From an uncultured Collinsella sp. (lineage in GTDB: Bacteria; Actinomycetota; Coriobacteriia; Coriobacteriales; Coriobacteriaceae), in NCBI GenBank assembly GCA_902496115.1, contig CABUZK010000004.1:1-64000 (forward strand): a DNA stretch of 64,000 bases, written 5' to 3'. The notes below the pieces were generated by a model, which saw only the letters and a program-made list of their open reading frames with translations, was not told where the DNA came from and searched no databases. Shown one piece after another: positions 24,805 through 33,802 of the stretch (the first letter of the stretch is position 1; each line of letters opens with the position of its first letter). The position numbers were made by a program, and so were the translations under genes.

Positions 24805-24937
24805 ATCAAGAATGGCAGCTGGGGATTAGAGTCCGAAAGGGCGTGAACATTAGGCAAACACGGGGCGCTTGAAAACGGGGAGACCCAGGCGTGCTCGTGC
24901 ACCCCGGTGTGGGGTTCCGAGGGGATGGAGTAGAAAT

Positions 24938-26089
24938 ATGGTAAAGGTCGGGCTGCGTAAGCCGAATCTAAAGACATCACTCAAGGCAAGAACGACCGGC
25001 AGAGCGAAGCGCGCGGTAAAGCGGGCGATAATCCCCGGCTATGGTAAGAAGGGCATGGGGTGGATCAAAAATCCGAAGAAGGCTGCTTACAATGCCGTAT
25101 ACAGCAGAGCGACCGTCGGAGTTGGGGATGTCGCTCGCGCCGTTGCTAAATCAGGCGCTCGGAGCTCGGCGTCAAGGACGTCCTCAATTACTGTTTCATC
25201 GCATGAAATTACACCTTTGGCGAAGCCTGAACAGAAATCTCTCACTCGAGAGATTACGTCGGTTGACAGGGCAAACAAGGCGCTTTTGCTATGCTTCCTT
25301 CTTGGGTGGTCGGGCGCTCATAGGGCGTATGCACGGATGTGGGGTAGCTTCTTTCTATATCTCTTTACCTTTGGCCTTTTTGGATTTGGTTGGCTGTTTG
25401 ATATTGTGACACTACTGATGAGACGCTCCGAGCTAAGGCGTCTCGGCGACAGTGATCAGACTCAACAGCAAGCGCCATGTTCCGTTGATTCTACATTCGA
25501 TCGAAATGTCGCCGACTCCGGAAATTGGGAACAGCGTGGAGATGGGGAGGCTGCGGCTCGGCTAGAGCTTCAACGTAAAAACCGTGCCTATATGGAAGAA
25601 AACGGCATCGACGTGGAGATGTTTACCGAGGAAAAGGTCGCGGCGGACGCCTTGCGAACCATTGAGTCGGTATGCCCGTGCATGCTTAGGTTTGACCGAG
25701 GCATGAGCGAAGAGGAGCCAAGCATCAGCTTTTGCTCTCCAACAAAGACGGGGAAGATGCCCAAGAATGTCGTCGAGGCCCGCATTTACCATCAGGACGT
25801 GAAGCTATTGATGGATTCCCACGGCTTCGAATTGCCGGAGTATGGTGACAGCATCAATGTCATGATTAGTTATCTAGCTGATGGGCGCATAAATAAAGTC
25901 GATATCCATGGGTTCCATAATGGCCGCTCCGTTAGTGTCTCCATTCGCAGGCGGAGCGACGATCTTGTTATGACGAGTGCGGGCACCATCGGAGAAACGG
26001 GTGCCTGGCAATCGCTGTGTCCTGGGGCAGACCCCTCAGCTGGGGATCTTTTCAGGGCCTTGACCAAGGAGGTCGAAAGGATCTACTAG
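24938..26089 (+). CDS. TM2-domain protein with basic N-terminus
   Basis: A 383-residue protein. The first 70 residues are strongly basic (KPNLKTSLKARTTGRAKRAVKRAI). A TM2 domain follows near residues 110-160: a short helix LLLCFLLGWSGAHRAYARMWG, then LYLFTFGLFGFGWLFDIVTLL. The C-terminal 200 residues are soluble, with VCPCMLRFD and a beta-rich end. Base composition is lower in GC than neighbours, and 12-bp inverted repeats (24868-24879 and 26103-26114) flank it, so transfer is plausible. The start has only a weak ribosome binding site. Function is unknown. Confidence 0.75.
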   Translation: MVKVGLRKPNLKTSLKARTTGRAKRAVKRAIIPGYGKKGMGWIKNPKKAAYNAVYSRATVGVGDVARAVAKSGARSSASRTSSITVSSHEITPLAKPEQKSLTREITSVDRANKALLLCFLLGWSGAHRAYARMWGSFFLYLFTFGLFGFGWLFDIVTLLMRRSELRRLGDSDQTQQQAPCSVDSTFDRNVADSGNWEQRGDGEAAARLELQRKNRAYMEENGIDVEMFTEEKVAADALRTIESVCPCMLRFDRGMSEEEPSISFCSPTKTGKMPKNVVEARIYHQDVKLLMDSHGFELPEYGDSINVMISYLADGRINKVDIHGFHNGRSVSVSIRRRSDDLVMTSAGTIGETGAWQSLCPGADPSAGDLFRALTKEVERIY

Positions 26090-26193
26090 CATGCCCGGTG
26101 GACCCGTTTTCAAGGTCCGAAAAGACACAGCGAAGGTAAACGGCTAGCAATGTCGCTTTGGTGATTCTGACGCATCCCGTTTAAGAGGTATTC

Positions 26194-26222
26194 AAAAAGA
26201 GGCGCCCGTTGGACGCCTCTCC
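26194..26222 (-). terminator. dacA terminator
   Basis: Read on the minus strand, AGAGGCG(TCC...)CGCCTCT forms a stem followed by TTTTTG. Confidence 0.85.
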
Positions 26223-26249
26223 AATCTCAAATGTAATGTTCCCCCAGCC

Positions 26250-27659
26250 CTACATCTCGGGCGCCTTGGCTACGGTCTCGCTCTCGGCTGTGAGCGGGCG
26301 GTTGTCGATGCGGCGGCCCAAGCGATCGAGCTTCACGAGCAGCCATTCAATGGGATTCGGCCCTGCACCTTCCTCGTCGGCAACTAGGTCCATGACGGCG
26401 ATCTTGGTGCCGTCCTGCTTGAGCGTAACGCTGCCCACCTTGTCGCCCACATGCACCGTGCCCGAAAGATCGTCGTAGCTAACCTTTTCGGTCACCTCGC
26501 CAGCAAGGGAAAACACGGTCGCTTGCGCCGTGGGGTCGGCGAGCGTGGCGTCGATCGTCTTGTCCGTCCAATCTGTCTGGCTAATGCGTGCCATGAGCGG
26601 GTTGCCGTTGGCGGTCTTTTCCTGCGTGTTGGCGATCGCGACCGTGACCTTGTGGCCGTAGTACCAATTGGCAAGGGTTGCGGTATCGGTAAAGCGCTGG
26701 TCGGTGGTGGTGGAGTTCAAAACGACGGTGTAGATCTCGTCGCCGTCGCGGTTGTAGGCGCTCGTAAAGCAATAGCCCGCGTCGTCGGTGGTGCCGGTCT
26801 TGCCGCCGATGTTGCCATCTTGGCCCAGCAAATAGTTATGCGTGTCCATGGAATGCGAATGGTCGGCGCCGTCGGCGCCCGTGACCTCGATCCAGGAATC
26901 CTCGCTCGCTACGACCTCGCGGATCGTGTCGTTTTTCATGGCCTCCTGCATCATCAGCGCTACGTCGTGTGCGGTTGAGTGCATATCGCCAGCCCACTCA
27001 TCAAAGTCCAGACCGTGTGGGTTCTCAAAGACCGTGCCGGTGCAGCCGAGCTTCTTAGCGCGCTCGTTCATGGCCTTCACAAATGTGGCCTCGGCGTCTT
27101 TGGTCTTAGGGTCGATCTTCTTGCCCACATATTCGGCGAGCACGATGGCGGCGTCGTTGCCCGAGGGAATCATCAGGCCGCGCAGTGCCTGCTCCACGGT
27201 AAGCTCGTCGCCTTCGAGCAAGCCGGCGGTCGAATTACCCACGGTGGCTGCGGCGTTGCTCACCGTGACCTTCTCGTCCATCTTGCAATTCTCGACGGTT
27301 AGGATTGCGGTCATGACCTTGGTGATCGAGGCAATCTTGACCTGCTCATCGGCGTCGCGGGCATAGTAGACGGTGCCGTCTTTGCCCATGACGAGGGCAT
27401 TGGTCGCATCGATATCGGGCAGGTTTTCGGCCGTGATACCGCGCACATCGGCGGTTTTGCCGCAAACATTGTCGGTCGTGAGCACTTGGGCGCCGGCGAC
27501 GGTGGGCGCGCCAGCGGCAAGGGCGATAGCGCAGACAAAGCCGGCGGCAAGCTGGGCTGAGCGCTTTGCAAAAGAGGTGAGGGACTTCACGGATTTCGCT
27601 TTCGACGGGATGGTCTCTTCTGGAACTAGAGTATATCGTTTGCCGGCGTCGGCGATCAT
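26250..27659 (-). CDS. dacA: D-alanyl-D-alanine carboxypeptidase (serine type)
   Basis: A penicillin-binding protein of the DacA family that removes the terminal D-Ala of peptidoglycan stem peptides outside the membrane. The catalytic set is complete: ASITKVM (SxxK), PSGNDA (SxN) and GGKTGTT (KTG). A signal peptide (KSLTSFAKRSAQLAAGFVCAIALAAGAPTVAGA) is present, and the C-terminal part is the beta-rich PBP5 domain without a clear membrane anchor. The start is uncertain: ATG 27659 is listed, but GTG 27590 would leave a shorter signal peptide with a TATACT box just upstream. It is divergent from a VanR-like regulator, which may control it. Confidence 0.92.
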   Translation of the reverse strand: MIADAGKRYTLVPEETIPSKAKSVKSLTSFAKRSAQLAAGFVCAIALAAGAPTVAGAQVLTTDNVCGKTADVRGITAENLPDIDATNALVMGKDGTVYYARDADEQVKIASITKVMTAILTVENCKMDEKVTVSNAAATVGNSTAGLLEGDELTVEQALRGLMIPSGNDAAIVLAEYVGKKIDPKTKDAEATFVKAMNERAKKLGCTGTVFENPHGLDFDEWAGDMHSTAHDVALMMQEAMKNDTIREVVASEDSWIEVTGADGADHSHSMDTHNYLLGQDGNIGGKTGTTDDAGYCFTSAYNRDGDEIYTVVLNSTTTDQRFTDTATLANWYYGHKVTVAIANTQEKTANGNPLMARISQTDWTDKTIDATLADPTAQATVFSLAGEVTEKVSYDDLSGTVHVGDKVGSVTLKQDGTKIAVMDLVADEEGAGPNPIEWLLVKLDRLGRRIDNRPLTAESETVAKAPEM

Positions 27660-27787
27660 CGCGTGCGTGCGTGGCCCACATCCGCGCTCGAACGGGCACA
27701 AGGGTGCTTAAGGCCGACTTAATCACCCACGCTTGTTGTGTGTGGCGTGCGTCGCCTCGGGCATAATGGAGCGCGAGAGGAGCACGC

Positions 27788-28483
27788 ATGAACGAGCGCA
27801 TACTGGTAGTTGATGACGAGAAGGCCATCGCCGACTTGGTTGGTATCTACCTTACAAAAGAGGGCTTTGATGTCCAGATTGCCTATAGCGGGGCCGATGC
27901 TGCCAAGGCAATCTTGGAGCAGGAGTTCGATCTGGCGCTGCTGGATGTCATGCTGCCCGATATCGATGGATTTGAGCTGCTGCGTACGATCCGTTCCAGC
28001 CATACCTATCCTGTGATTATGCTGACGGCGCGCGATGCCCAGCAAGACAAGATCGAGGGCCTTTCGCTTGGCGCGGACGATTACGTGGTCAAGCCGTTCC
28101 GCCCGCTGGAGCTCATCGCGCGTGTGCACGCTCAGCTTCGCCGCTACACCAGCTACGGTAGCCGTGCGCAGGCGGCCGAGTCGCCGACCATTCAGCTCGA
28201 CGGCTTGGAGATCAACCGCGATGCTCGTTCCGTGACGGTGGACGGTTCACCGGTACGCCTCACGCCAACCGAGTATTCAATCTTGCTGTATCTGGTCGAG
28301 CATCGCGGCAGCGTGGTGGCCGTGGAGGACCTGTTCCGCGCAGTGTGGAACGAGGACTTTATGCCCGGCTCCAACAATACGGTGATGGTACACATTCGCC
28401 ACTTGCGCGAAAAGATCGGCGATGACGCACAAAAGCCGCGCTTTATCAAAAACGTCTGGGGCGTCGGCTACATCATCGAATAA
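27788..28483 (+). CDS. VanR-like response regulator
   Basis: A 231-residue OmpR-family regulator. The receiver domain has the acidic pair and phosphorylation site in LALLDVMLPDIDGFELL (Asp near 56), TA in VIMLTARD and K in VVKPFRP. The winged-helix DNA-binding domain ends in RFIKNVWGVGYIIE. Sequence pattern is close to VanR of vancomycin resistance clusters. It is followed after 26 bases by its kinase and faces the D,D-carboxypeptidase gene 129 bases upstream. No vanHAX-type ligase genes are in the window, so it more likely monitors cell-wall state than gives resistance. Confidence 0.9.
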   Translation: MNERILVVDDEKAIADLVGIYLTKEGFDVQIAYSGADAAKAILEQEFDLALLDVMLPDIDGFELLRTIRSSHTYPVIMLTARDAQQDKIEGLSLGADDYVVKPFRPLELIARVHAQLRRYTSYGSRAQAAESPTIQLDGLEINRDARSVTVDGSPVRLTPTEYSILLYLVEHRGSVVAVEDLFRAVWNEDFMPGSNNTVMVHIRHLREKIGDDAQKPRFIKNVWGVGYIIE

Positions 28484-28509
28484 CGCTTTTCGCTTGTGAG
28501 GATCTTGAT

Positions 28510-29748
28510 ATGACAAAAGACGATAGGCAAGCGTTCGAGGTGCCCGATCGGCTCTTTGAATACGTGAGGTCGGTCGTCGACAACCGCGCGCTTGCAACGG
28601 TGCTGCTCTTTTTGCTGAGCCTGCTGCTGATTGGCATCGACAACATCGTCGGAATCTTGGCGGTGCTGCTTGTCGGCTTTTTGCTGATCGATCGATTTGA
28701 GATCGTGTGCCGCTGCGTGGTGATTGGCGGCGCCGCGTGGGCCATGACGTTGGCGATTGGCGCCATGGCGCTCGGCGGCATCGAAGGGCCGGTGCTGTTC
28801 GATGCCGGCTTTGTATTCAACATGCTTGGCTTTGTGCTGGCGCTTGCCGCGTGCGTGCTGTTCTTGTGTGGCCGCGCCCTGTACTACCAGGGCTACGAGC
28901 AGGGCGAGCAGCATGCCGATTGTGTGCTGGCCGCTCGTATTCAAGATCGCCTGATCGATCACCCCGACACCTGGGATAACATCGACGGCGACTTCTTGGA
29001 GGTCGAGGGCGCCCTTAACCGCGTGCGTGACCGTGAGCGCAAGGTGCAGCAAGCTCTGCGTGACGAGTCGCATCGCAAGGACGATTTGGTCACGTACTTG
29101 GCACATGACCTACGCACCCCGCTTGCCAGTGTGGTGGGCTATCTTTCGCTGCTGCAAGAGGCTCCCGAGCTGCCGGTTGAGCAACGTGCGCACTTTACGG
29201 GCGTGGCGCTCGACAAGGCGCACCGGCTCGATACGCTCATCGAAGAGTTCTTCGATATCACGCGCTTTGACTTCCACGATATCGTGCTCACGCGCGGCTA
29301 TGTTGATCTGGGGTTGCTGCTGGCTCAGGTGACTGACGAGTTCTATCCCATCCTCAACGAGCAGCATAAGGAAGTCCAAGTTGATATTCGCGAGGACCTG
29401 ACGGTGCTCGTGGATGGCGACAAAATGGCTCGCGTGTTCAACAACATCATGAAAAACGCTATTGCCTATAGCTATGAGGGCTCGACCATCACGATCGAGG
29501 CCAGACGCCGGGACGGCGGTGGCGTGCGCGTGCGCTTTATCAATCAGGGCGATCCCATCCCTGCGGCTAAGCTCAAGGTGATCTTTGAGAAGTTCTATCG
29601 CCTGGATGCGGCGCGTGCGACCAATCGCGGCGGCGCTGGACTGGGGCTTGCCATCGCCAAGGAGATCGTATGCGCGCACGGCGGTACCGTTGCATGTGAA
29701 TCGACGCCCGAACACACGATATTCACCATCGAGCTGCCCGCCGCATAG
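28510..29748 (+). CDS. VanS-like sensor histidine kinase
   Basis: A 412-residue kinase with four hydrophobic segments in the first 125 residues and almost no extracellular domain. The H-box is YLAHDLRTPLASVVGYLSLL (His near 199), followed by the VanS-like LDKAHRLDTLIEEFFDITRF, and the catalytic domain has N (FNNIMKNAIAYS), F (FEKFYRLD) and G (GGAGLGLAIAKEI) boxes. It partners the preceding VanR-like regulator. The short sensor region suggests sensing within the membrane or through another protein. Confidence 0.9.
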   Translation: MTKDDRQAFEVPDRLFEYVRSVVDNRALATVLLFLLSLLLIGIDNIVGILAVLLVGFLLIDRFEIVCRCVVIGGAAWAMTLAIGAMALGGIEGPVLFDAGFVFNMLGFVLALAACVLFLCGRALYYQGYEQGEQHADCVLAARIQDRLIDHPDTWDNIDGDFLEVEGALNRVRDRERKVQQALRDESHRKDDLVTYLAHDLRTPLASVVGYLSLLQEAPELPVEQRAHFTGVALDKAHRLDTLIEEFFDITRFDFHDIVLTRGYVDLGLLLAQVTDEFYPILNEQHKEVQVDIREDLTVLVDGDKMARVFNNIMKNAIAYSYEGSTITIEARRRDGGGVRVRFINQGDPIPAAKLKVIFEKFYRLDAARATNRGGAGLGLAIAKEIVCAHGGTVACESTPEHTIFTIELPAA

Positions 29749-29851
29749 CCAGCGTGCCCTTACAAACACTTGACAATGCGCTCACGTGCATATGAGCCGC
29801 GATTCCTACTATCGATACTGCTGAATTGATATCGATGTGGAGGTATGCGGT

Positions 29852-30727
29852 ATGACGGCTGCTGCGGCTGTGGAGCCCACGGAGCTTGAAGAACTCATGA
29901 AAGCGCAGGCCGAGGCCGCGCACGAGCGCGAGGTTGGGGATGCGACTCGCCCCACGGCAGAGGATCTTGCCGCCTCGCCGACGCGAATCGATGTTGAGGG
30001 CCTCGACCTGTTCTATGGCGACCACCATGCGCTCAAGGACGTGAATATCAAGATCCGCGACAAGCAGATTACCTCGTTCATCGGGCCTTCGGGCTGCGGA
30101 AAGTCCACGTTGCTGCGCTGCTTTAACCGCATGAACGACGGCATCAAGGACTGCCGAATCGAGGGCAAGATTGCGCTCGATGGTCAAGATATCCTGGGCG
30201 ACTACGACATCTGCCGCCTTCGCCAGCGCGTGGGCATGGTGTTCCAGCGCCCCAACCCGTTTCCCATGAGCATCTACGACAACGTCGCCTATGGGCCGCG
30301 CGGTATGGGTGTGCGCGATCGCGTCGTGCTCGACGAGCTGGTCGAAGACTCCCTGCGACGCGCCGCCCTGTGGGACGAGGCCAAGGACAAGCTCAAAGAG
30401 TCGGGTCTGGGTCTTTCGGGCGGCCAGCAGCAGCGCCTGTGCATCGCCCGCGCACTTGCCGTGCAGCCCGACATTCTGCTGATGGACGAGCCGACCTCGG
30501 CACTCGATCCTGTGTCGACGCTGGTGGTGGAGCAGCTGGCCTGCGAGCTCAAAGAGACCTGCACGCTCGTGGTCGTTACGCACAATATGCAGCAGGCGGC
30601 GCGTATCTCCGATTCGGTCGCATTCTTTTTGCTGGGTGAGCTGGTGGAGCACGCGCCCACCGCGCAACTCTTCAAGAATCCGACCGATCCGCGCACGGCG
30701 GATTATTTGACGGGACGTTTTGGCTGA
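29852..30727 (+). CDS. pstB: Phosphate ABC transporter ATP-binding protein PstB
   Basis: The ATPase of the high-affinity phosphate importer. Walker A is GPSGCGKSTLLRCFNRMND, the Q-loop follows, the signature is LSGGQQQRLCIARAL and Walker B ILLMDEPTSALDP. The N-terminal 45 residues before IDVEGLDLFYGD are an Ala/Glu-rich extension not usual in PstB. GGAGG lies 8 bases before the ATG at 29852. pstS, pstC and pstA are not next to it, so the rest of the transporter is encoded elsewhere; a phosphate-type two-component system follows. Confidence 0.93.
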   Translation: MTAAAAVEPTELEELMKAQAEAAHEREVGDATRPTAEDLAASPTRIDVEGLDLFYGDHHALKDVNIKIRDKQITSFIGPSGCGKSTLLRCFNRMNDGIKDCRIEGKIALDGQDILGDYDICRLRQRVGMVFQRPNPFPMSIYDNVAYGPRGMGVRDRVVLDELVEDSLRRAALWDEAKDKLKESGLGLSGGQQQRLCIARALAVQPDILLMDEPTSALDPVSTLVVEQLACELKETCTLVVVTHNMQQAARISDSVAFFLLGELVEHAPTAQLFKNPTDPRTADYLTGRFG

Positions 30728-30791
30728 TACCATCTAGTAAAGGTACCTTTAGGGTTAAGATGCGGTCATGCCGGCCGCAAAGGGGTTCAAC

Positions 30792-31520
30792 ATGATCTAT
30801 TACGTCGAGGACGATGACAACATCAGGGATCTGACGGTCTACGCGCTGCGCAAGCAGGGAATCGAGGCCGAGGGCTTTTCGTGCGATGGCGAGTTTAAGG
30901 CCGCCGTGGCGCGACGGGTACCCGATGCTGTCCTGCTCGACATCATGCTGCCCGATACCGATGGTTTGGCGATTATGCGCCGCCTGCGCGCCGACCGCCT
31001 GACGGCGACGGTGCCCATCATGATGCTTACCGCCAAGGACACCGAGCTCGACAAGGTGATGGCGCTCGATGGCGGTGCCGACGATTACCTGACTAAACCC
31101 TTCTCGCTCATGGAGCTCGCCAGCCGCTGCCGCGCACTGCTGCGTCGCGGCGGCATGGTCAAGCAGGCGAGCGATGTGCTCAGCGTGGGCGACATCGTGC
31201 TCTCGCCCAGCCATCGCGAGGTGACCGTTGCCGGCGAGCCGCTTAAGCTCACCCTGCGCGAGTTCGACCTGCTCGAGTACCTCATGCGTAAGCCCGGCGT
31301 GGTCTTTACCCGCGAGTCGTTGCTGCAGAGCGTGTGGGGCTGGGACTTCGACGGCGGTTCGCGCACCGTTGACGTGCACGTGCAGACGCTTCGCCAAAAA
31401 CTGGGCGAGCATGCCAGCGCCATCGAGACCGTGCGCGGCGTGGGCTACCGCTTGGCCGAGCCTTCTGCCGGTGATGGTGCCGAAGGTGACGACACCGCGG
31501 CCACCGCATCGGAGGAGTAA
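30792..31520 (+). CDS. PhoB/PhoP-like response regulator
   Basis: A 242-residue OmpR-family regulator beginning MIYYVEDDDNIRDL, with phosphorylation site in AVLLDIMLPDTDGL and Lys in DYLTKPFSLMEL. The C-terminal winged helix (LTLREFDLLEYLMRKPGVVFTRESLLQSVWGWDFDGGSRTVDVHVQTLRQKL) is complete. AAAGGGG precedes the ATG at 30792. It is 64 bases after pstB, with a perfect small palindrome TAAAGGTACCTTTA (30738-30751) between. The kinase gene follows 3 bases after its stop. A role in phosphate regulation is inferred from these neighbours. Confidence 0.88.
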   Translation: MIYYVEDDDNIRDLTVYALRKQGIEAEGFSCDGEFKAAVARRVPDAVLLDIMLPDTDGLAIMRRLRADRLTATVPIMMLTAKDTELDKVMALDGGADDYLTKPFSLMELASRCRALLRRGGMVKQASDVLSVGDIVLSPSHREVTVAGEPLKLTLREFDLLEYLMRKPGVVFTRESLLQSVWGWDFDGGSRTVDVHVQTLRQKLGEHASAIETVRGVGYRLAEPSAGDGAEGDDTAATASEE

Positions 31521-31523
31521 CCC

Positions 31524-32948
31524 GTGGTCTTCGCCCCCCATGGAAAACATACGCTGTCGCACCGCGTTTTTGTGACGATCTTTGTCTGCGCCATGGCGGT
31601 TATCGTGGCGTTTACGGTGCTGGGTGCGTTCTTTGTGCAAAACACCTTGGCGGATGCCACGAGTGCCAATCTGGCGCAGGAAACCGAGCTCATTGCTGCC
31701 GCCCTCGACGAGCAGCAGGAGCCCATCCCGTTCTTGCGTAGCCTCGATCGCGAGGACTTGCGCATCACGCTGATTAACAAGGATGGATCGGTTGCCTACG
31801 ACAACGAGGCGTCGCCTTCCACATTGCCCAACCACGGCGATCGCCCCGAGGTCATCGAGGCCTTTGAGAATGGTTCGGGTTCCGCGGAGCGCGCAAGCTC
31901 TACGCTCGACGAGATTATGCTGTATCGCGCCGTCGCCCTTGATAACGGCCAGGTTGTCCGCTTGGCGCAGGCCCAGCCTGGCGTTGCGGCGATTTTGCTG
32001 TCGATGGTGGCGCCGATGCTGCTTATCGCAGCAGCGGGTGCGGTACTCTCGTTTTTTATGGCGCGCCGCGAGTCCCGTGCCATCATCGCGCCGTTGCAAG
32101 AGGTGGATTTGGACCACCCACGCCGTAGCTATGAGCACGCCTATGCCGAGATGGTCCCCATGCTTGAGCGTATCGAGTCGCAGCGCCAGGAACTCAAGCG
32201 CCAAATGGCGGTGCTAGCGGACAACGACCGTATGCGCCGCGAGTTCACGGCGAATATCACCCATGAGCTCAAGACGCCGCTTACGGCGATTTCGGGCTAT
32301 GCCGAGCTCATCGCAAACGGCATGGTCGAGGGCGAGGGCGACCTGCGCAACTTTGGCGGTCGCATCTATCGTGAGGCGGGCCGCTTGGCAGCGCTTGTCA
32401 ACGATATCCTTACGCTGTCTAACTTGGACGAGGCCGAGCGTGCAACTGAGGGCGAGGCGGTGCCCATTGGTTCCACGGAGCCTATTGAGCTCTCGCGTGC
32501 CATCTACGCGGTTGAGCAGCGTCTTGAACAGGTCGCCCGTCAGGCGAATGTGACGATAAGTCATGAGACCAAGCCTGTGGTCATCGAAGGCGTGTCGCGC
32601 TTGATTGACGAGCTCATCTATAATCTGGCGAGCAACGCCATCCGCTACAATCGACCCGGCGGTACGGTTACGCTGCAGTGCGGCACCAACGACGAAGGCC
32701 ATCCGTTCCTTGCGGTCGCCGACACGGGAATCGGTATCGCGCCTGAAGAACAGGGCAAGGTATTTGAGCGGTTCTATCGCGTGGACAAGAGTAGGTCCAA
32801 GGCGCGCGGCGGAACCGGTCTGGGGCTTGCCATTGTCAAGCATGCGGCCCTGTATCATCACGCCACGCTCGATCTGTCGAGCGAGTTGGGCGTGGGAACC
32901 ACCATTACGGTGACGTTTCCCATACAGCAGGACGAGCCATTCGCATAG
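31524..32948 (+). CDS. PhoR-like sensor histidine kinase
   Basis: A 474-residue kinase with two membrane helices (about 15-38 and 150-175), an extracellular domain of about 110 residues between them, the H-box FTANITHELKTPLTAISGYAEL (His near 246) and a full catalytic domain (NLASNAIRYN, FERFYRVDKSRSKARGGTGLGLAIVKH). The GTG start has GGAGGAG 6 bases upstream. It is the partner of the preceding regulator. A hairpin terminator follows at 32974. Confidence 0.9.
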   Translation: MVFAPHGKHTLSHRVFVTIFVCAMAVIVAFTVLGAFFVQNTLADATSANLAQETELIAAALDEQQEPIPFLRSLDREDLRITLINKDGSVAYDNEASPSTLPNHGDRPEVIEAFENGSGSAERASSTLDEIMLYRAVALDNGQVVRLAQAQPGVAAILLSMVAPMLLIAAAGAVLSFFMARRESRAIIAPLQEVDLDHPRRSYEHAYAEMVPMLERIESQRQELKRQMAVLADNDRMRREFTANITHELKTPLTAISGYAELIANGMVEGEGDLRNFGGRIYREAGRLAALVNDILTLSNLDEAERATEGEAVPIGSTEPIELSRAIYAVEQRLEQVARQANVTISHETKPVVIEGVSRLIDELIYNLASNAIRYNRPGGTVTLQCGTNDEGHPFLAVADTGIGIAPEEQGKVFERFYRVDKSRSKARGGTGLGLAIVKHAALYHHATLDLSSELGVGTTITVTFPIQQDEPFA

Positions 32949-32973
32949 CGATACAACATAGGTATTGATGTAG

Positions 32974-33010
32974 ACGCCGCATTTGACTTTCGGGTGCGGC
33001 GTTGTTGTGC
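32974..33010 (+). terminator. Terminator after the PhoR-like gene
   Basis: ACGCCGCA and TGCGGCGT pair around a 13-base loop and are followed by TGTTG, a weak T tract. Confidence 0.6.
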
Positions 33011-33143
33011 AATTTTACGATTGCTTCCGACATTTTTACAGGAGAGCCTGTTTCTTATGTATAGAGTTTGGTCTCGGTAAAAAGATGCGATAACATACGG
33101 ACAGTTTTGTCAATCCGAACTGGGGAAATGAAAGGCAAGCTGC

Positions 33144-33800
33144 ATGACCCTTCTCGAACTGTTCCAGCTGCTGAAGAAGCACCTCAAGCTGGTCATCACC
33201 CTTCCGGTGGTCTGCGCGATCGCCATGGGCATCGTGTCCTTCGCCGCGATGGACAACACCTATACCGCGACGACGAGCATGTACATTCTCGCCAAGACCG
33301 ACGATAGCGGCCAGATGAGCTACAACGATCTCTCGGCGAGCCAGATGCTTTCCAACGATATCGCCACGCTGCTGGATAGCGATAGCGTTAAGAGCGGCGC
33401 AGCCAATGAACTGGGCCTCACCGATCTGGATGACTACAAGGTGTCTGTTTCCTCCGAGACTACCACGCGTGTCATTACGCTTTCGGTTACCGGCACCGAT
33501 GCCAAGGAGACGGCTAAGGTCGCAAAGGCCATGGCCAGCTCGGTGAGTACGGTCGCTCAGAACGTCGGCGCTGCCCAGAGCATCAACGTTATCGACGAGG
33601 CTAAGACCCCCGAAGCCCCCAGCGGTCCCAAGCGTATGCTGTACGTTGCTGTCGCGTTCCTCGCGGGCATCTTTATCGCAGTTGCCTATGTCGTTTTGGC
33701 AGACATGCTCAACACCCGCATCCGCGGTGCCGAAGAGGCAGAAGAGCTCCTGGGCATTCCCGTTGTTGGCCGAATTCCGGCTATGAAAGGTGGTAAATAG
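33144..33800 (+). CDS. Wzz/CpsC-like polysaccharide co-polymerase
   Basis: A 218-residue membrane protein with two helices (about 18-36 and 170-190) enclosing an extracellular domain. The N-terminal LLELFQLLKKHLKLVITLPVVCA and the proline-rich ASVPEAP-like segment (TPEAPSGPKRMLYVAVAFLAG) before the second helix are typical of Wzz-type chain-length regulators and activators of the bacterial tyrosine kinase. It is followed by that kinase 2 bases after its stop. It would work in capsule or exopolysaccharide export. Confidence 0.88.
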   Translation: MTLLELFQLLKKHLKLVITLPVVCAIAMGIVSFAAMDNTYTATTSMYILAKTDDSGQMSYNDLSASQMLSNDIATLLDSDSVKSGAANELGLTDLDDYKVSVSSETTTRVITLSVTGTDAKETAKVAKAMASSVSTVAQNVGAAQSINVIDEAKTPEAPSGPKRMLYVAVAFLAGIFIAVAYVVLADMLNTRIRGAEEAEELLGIPVVGRIPAMKGGK

Positions 33801-33802
33801 GC

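Noticed and set aside
27702..29748. Vancomycin resistance cluster
   Set aside because: Only VanR/VanS-like genes and a carboxypeptidase are present; no vanH, D-Ala-D-Lac or D-Ala-D-Ser ligase, or vanX.
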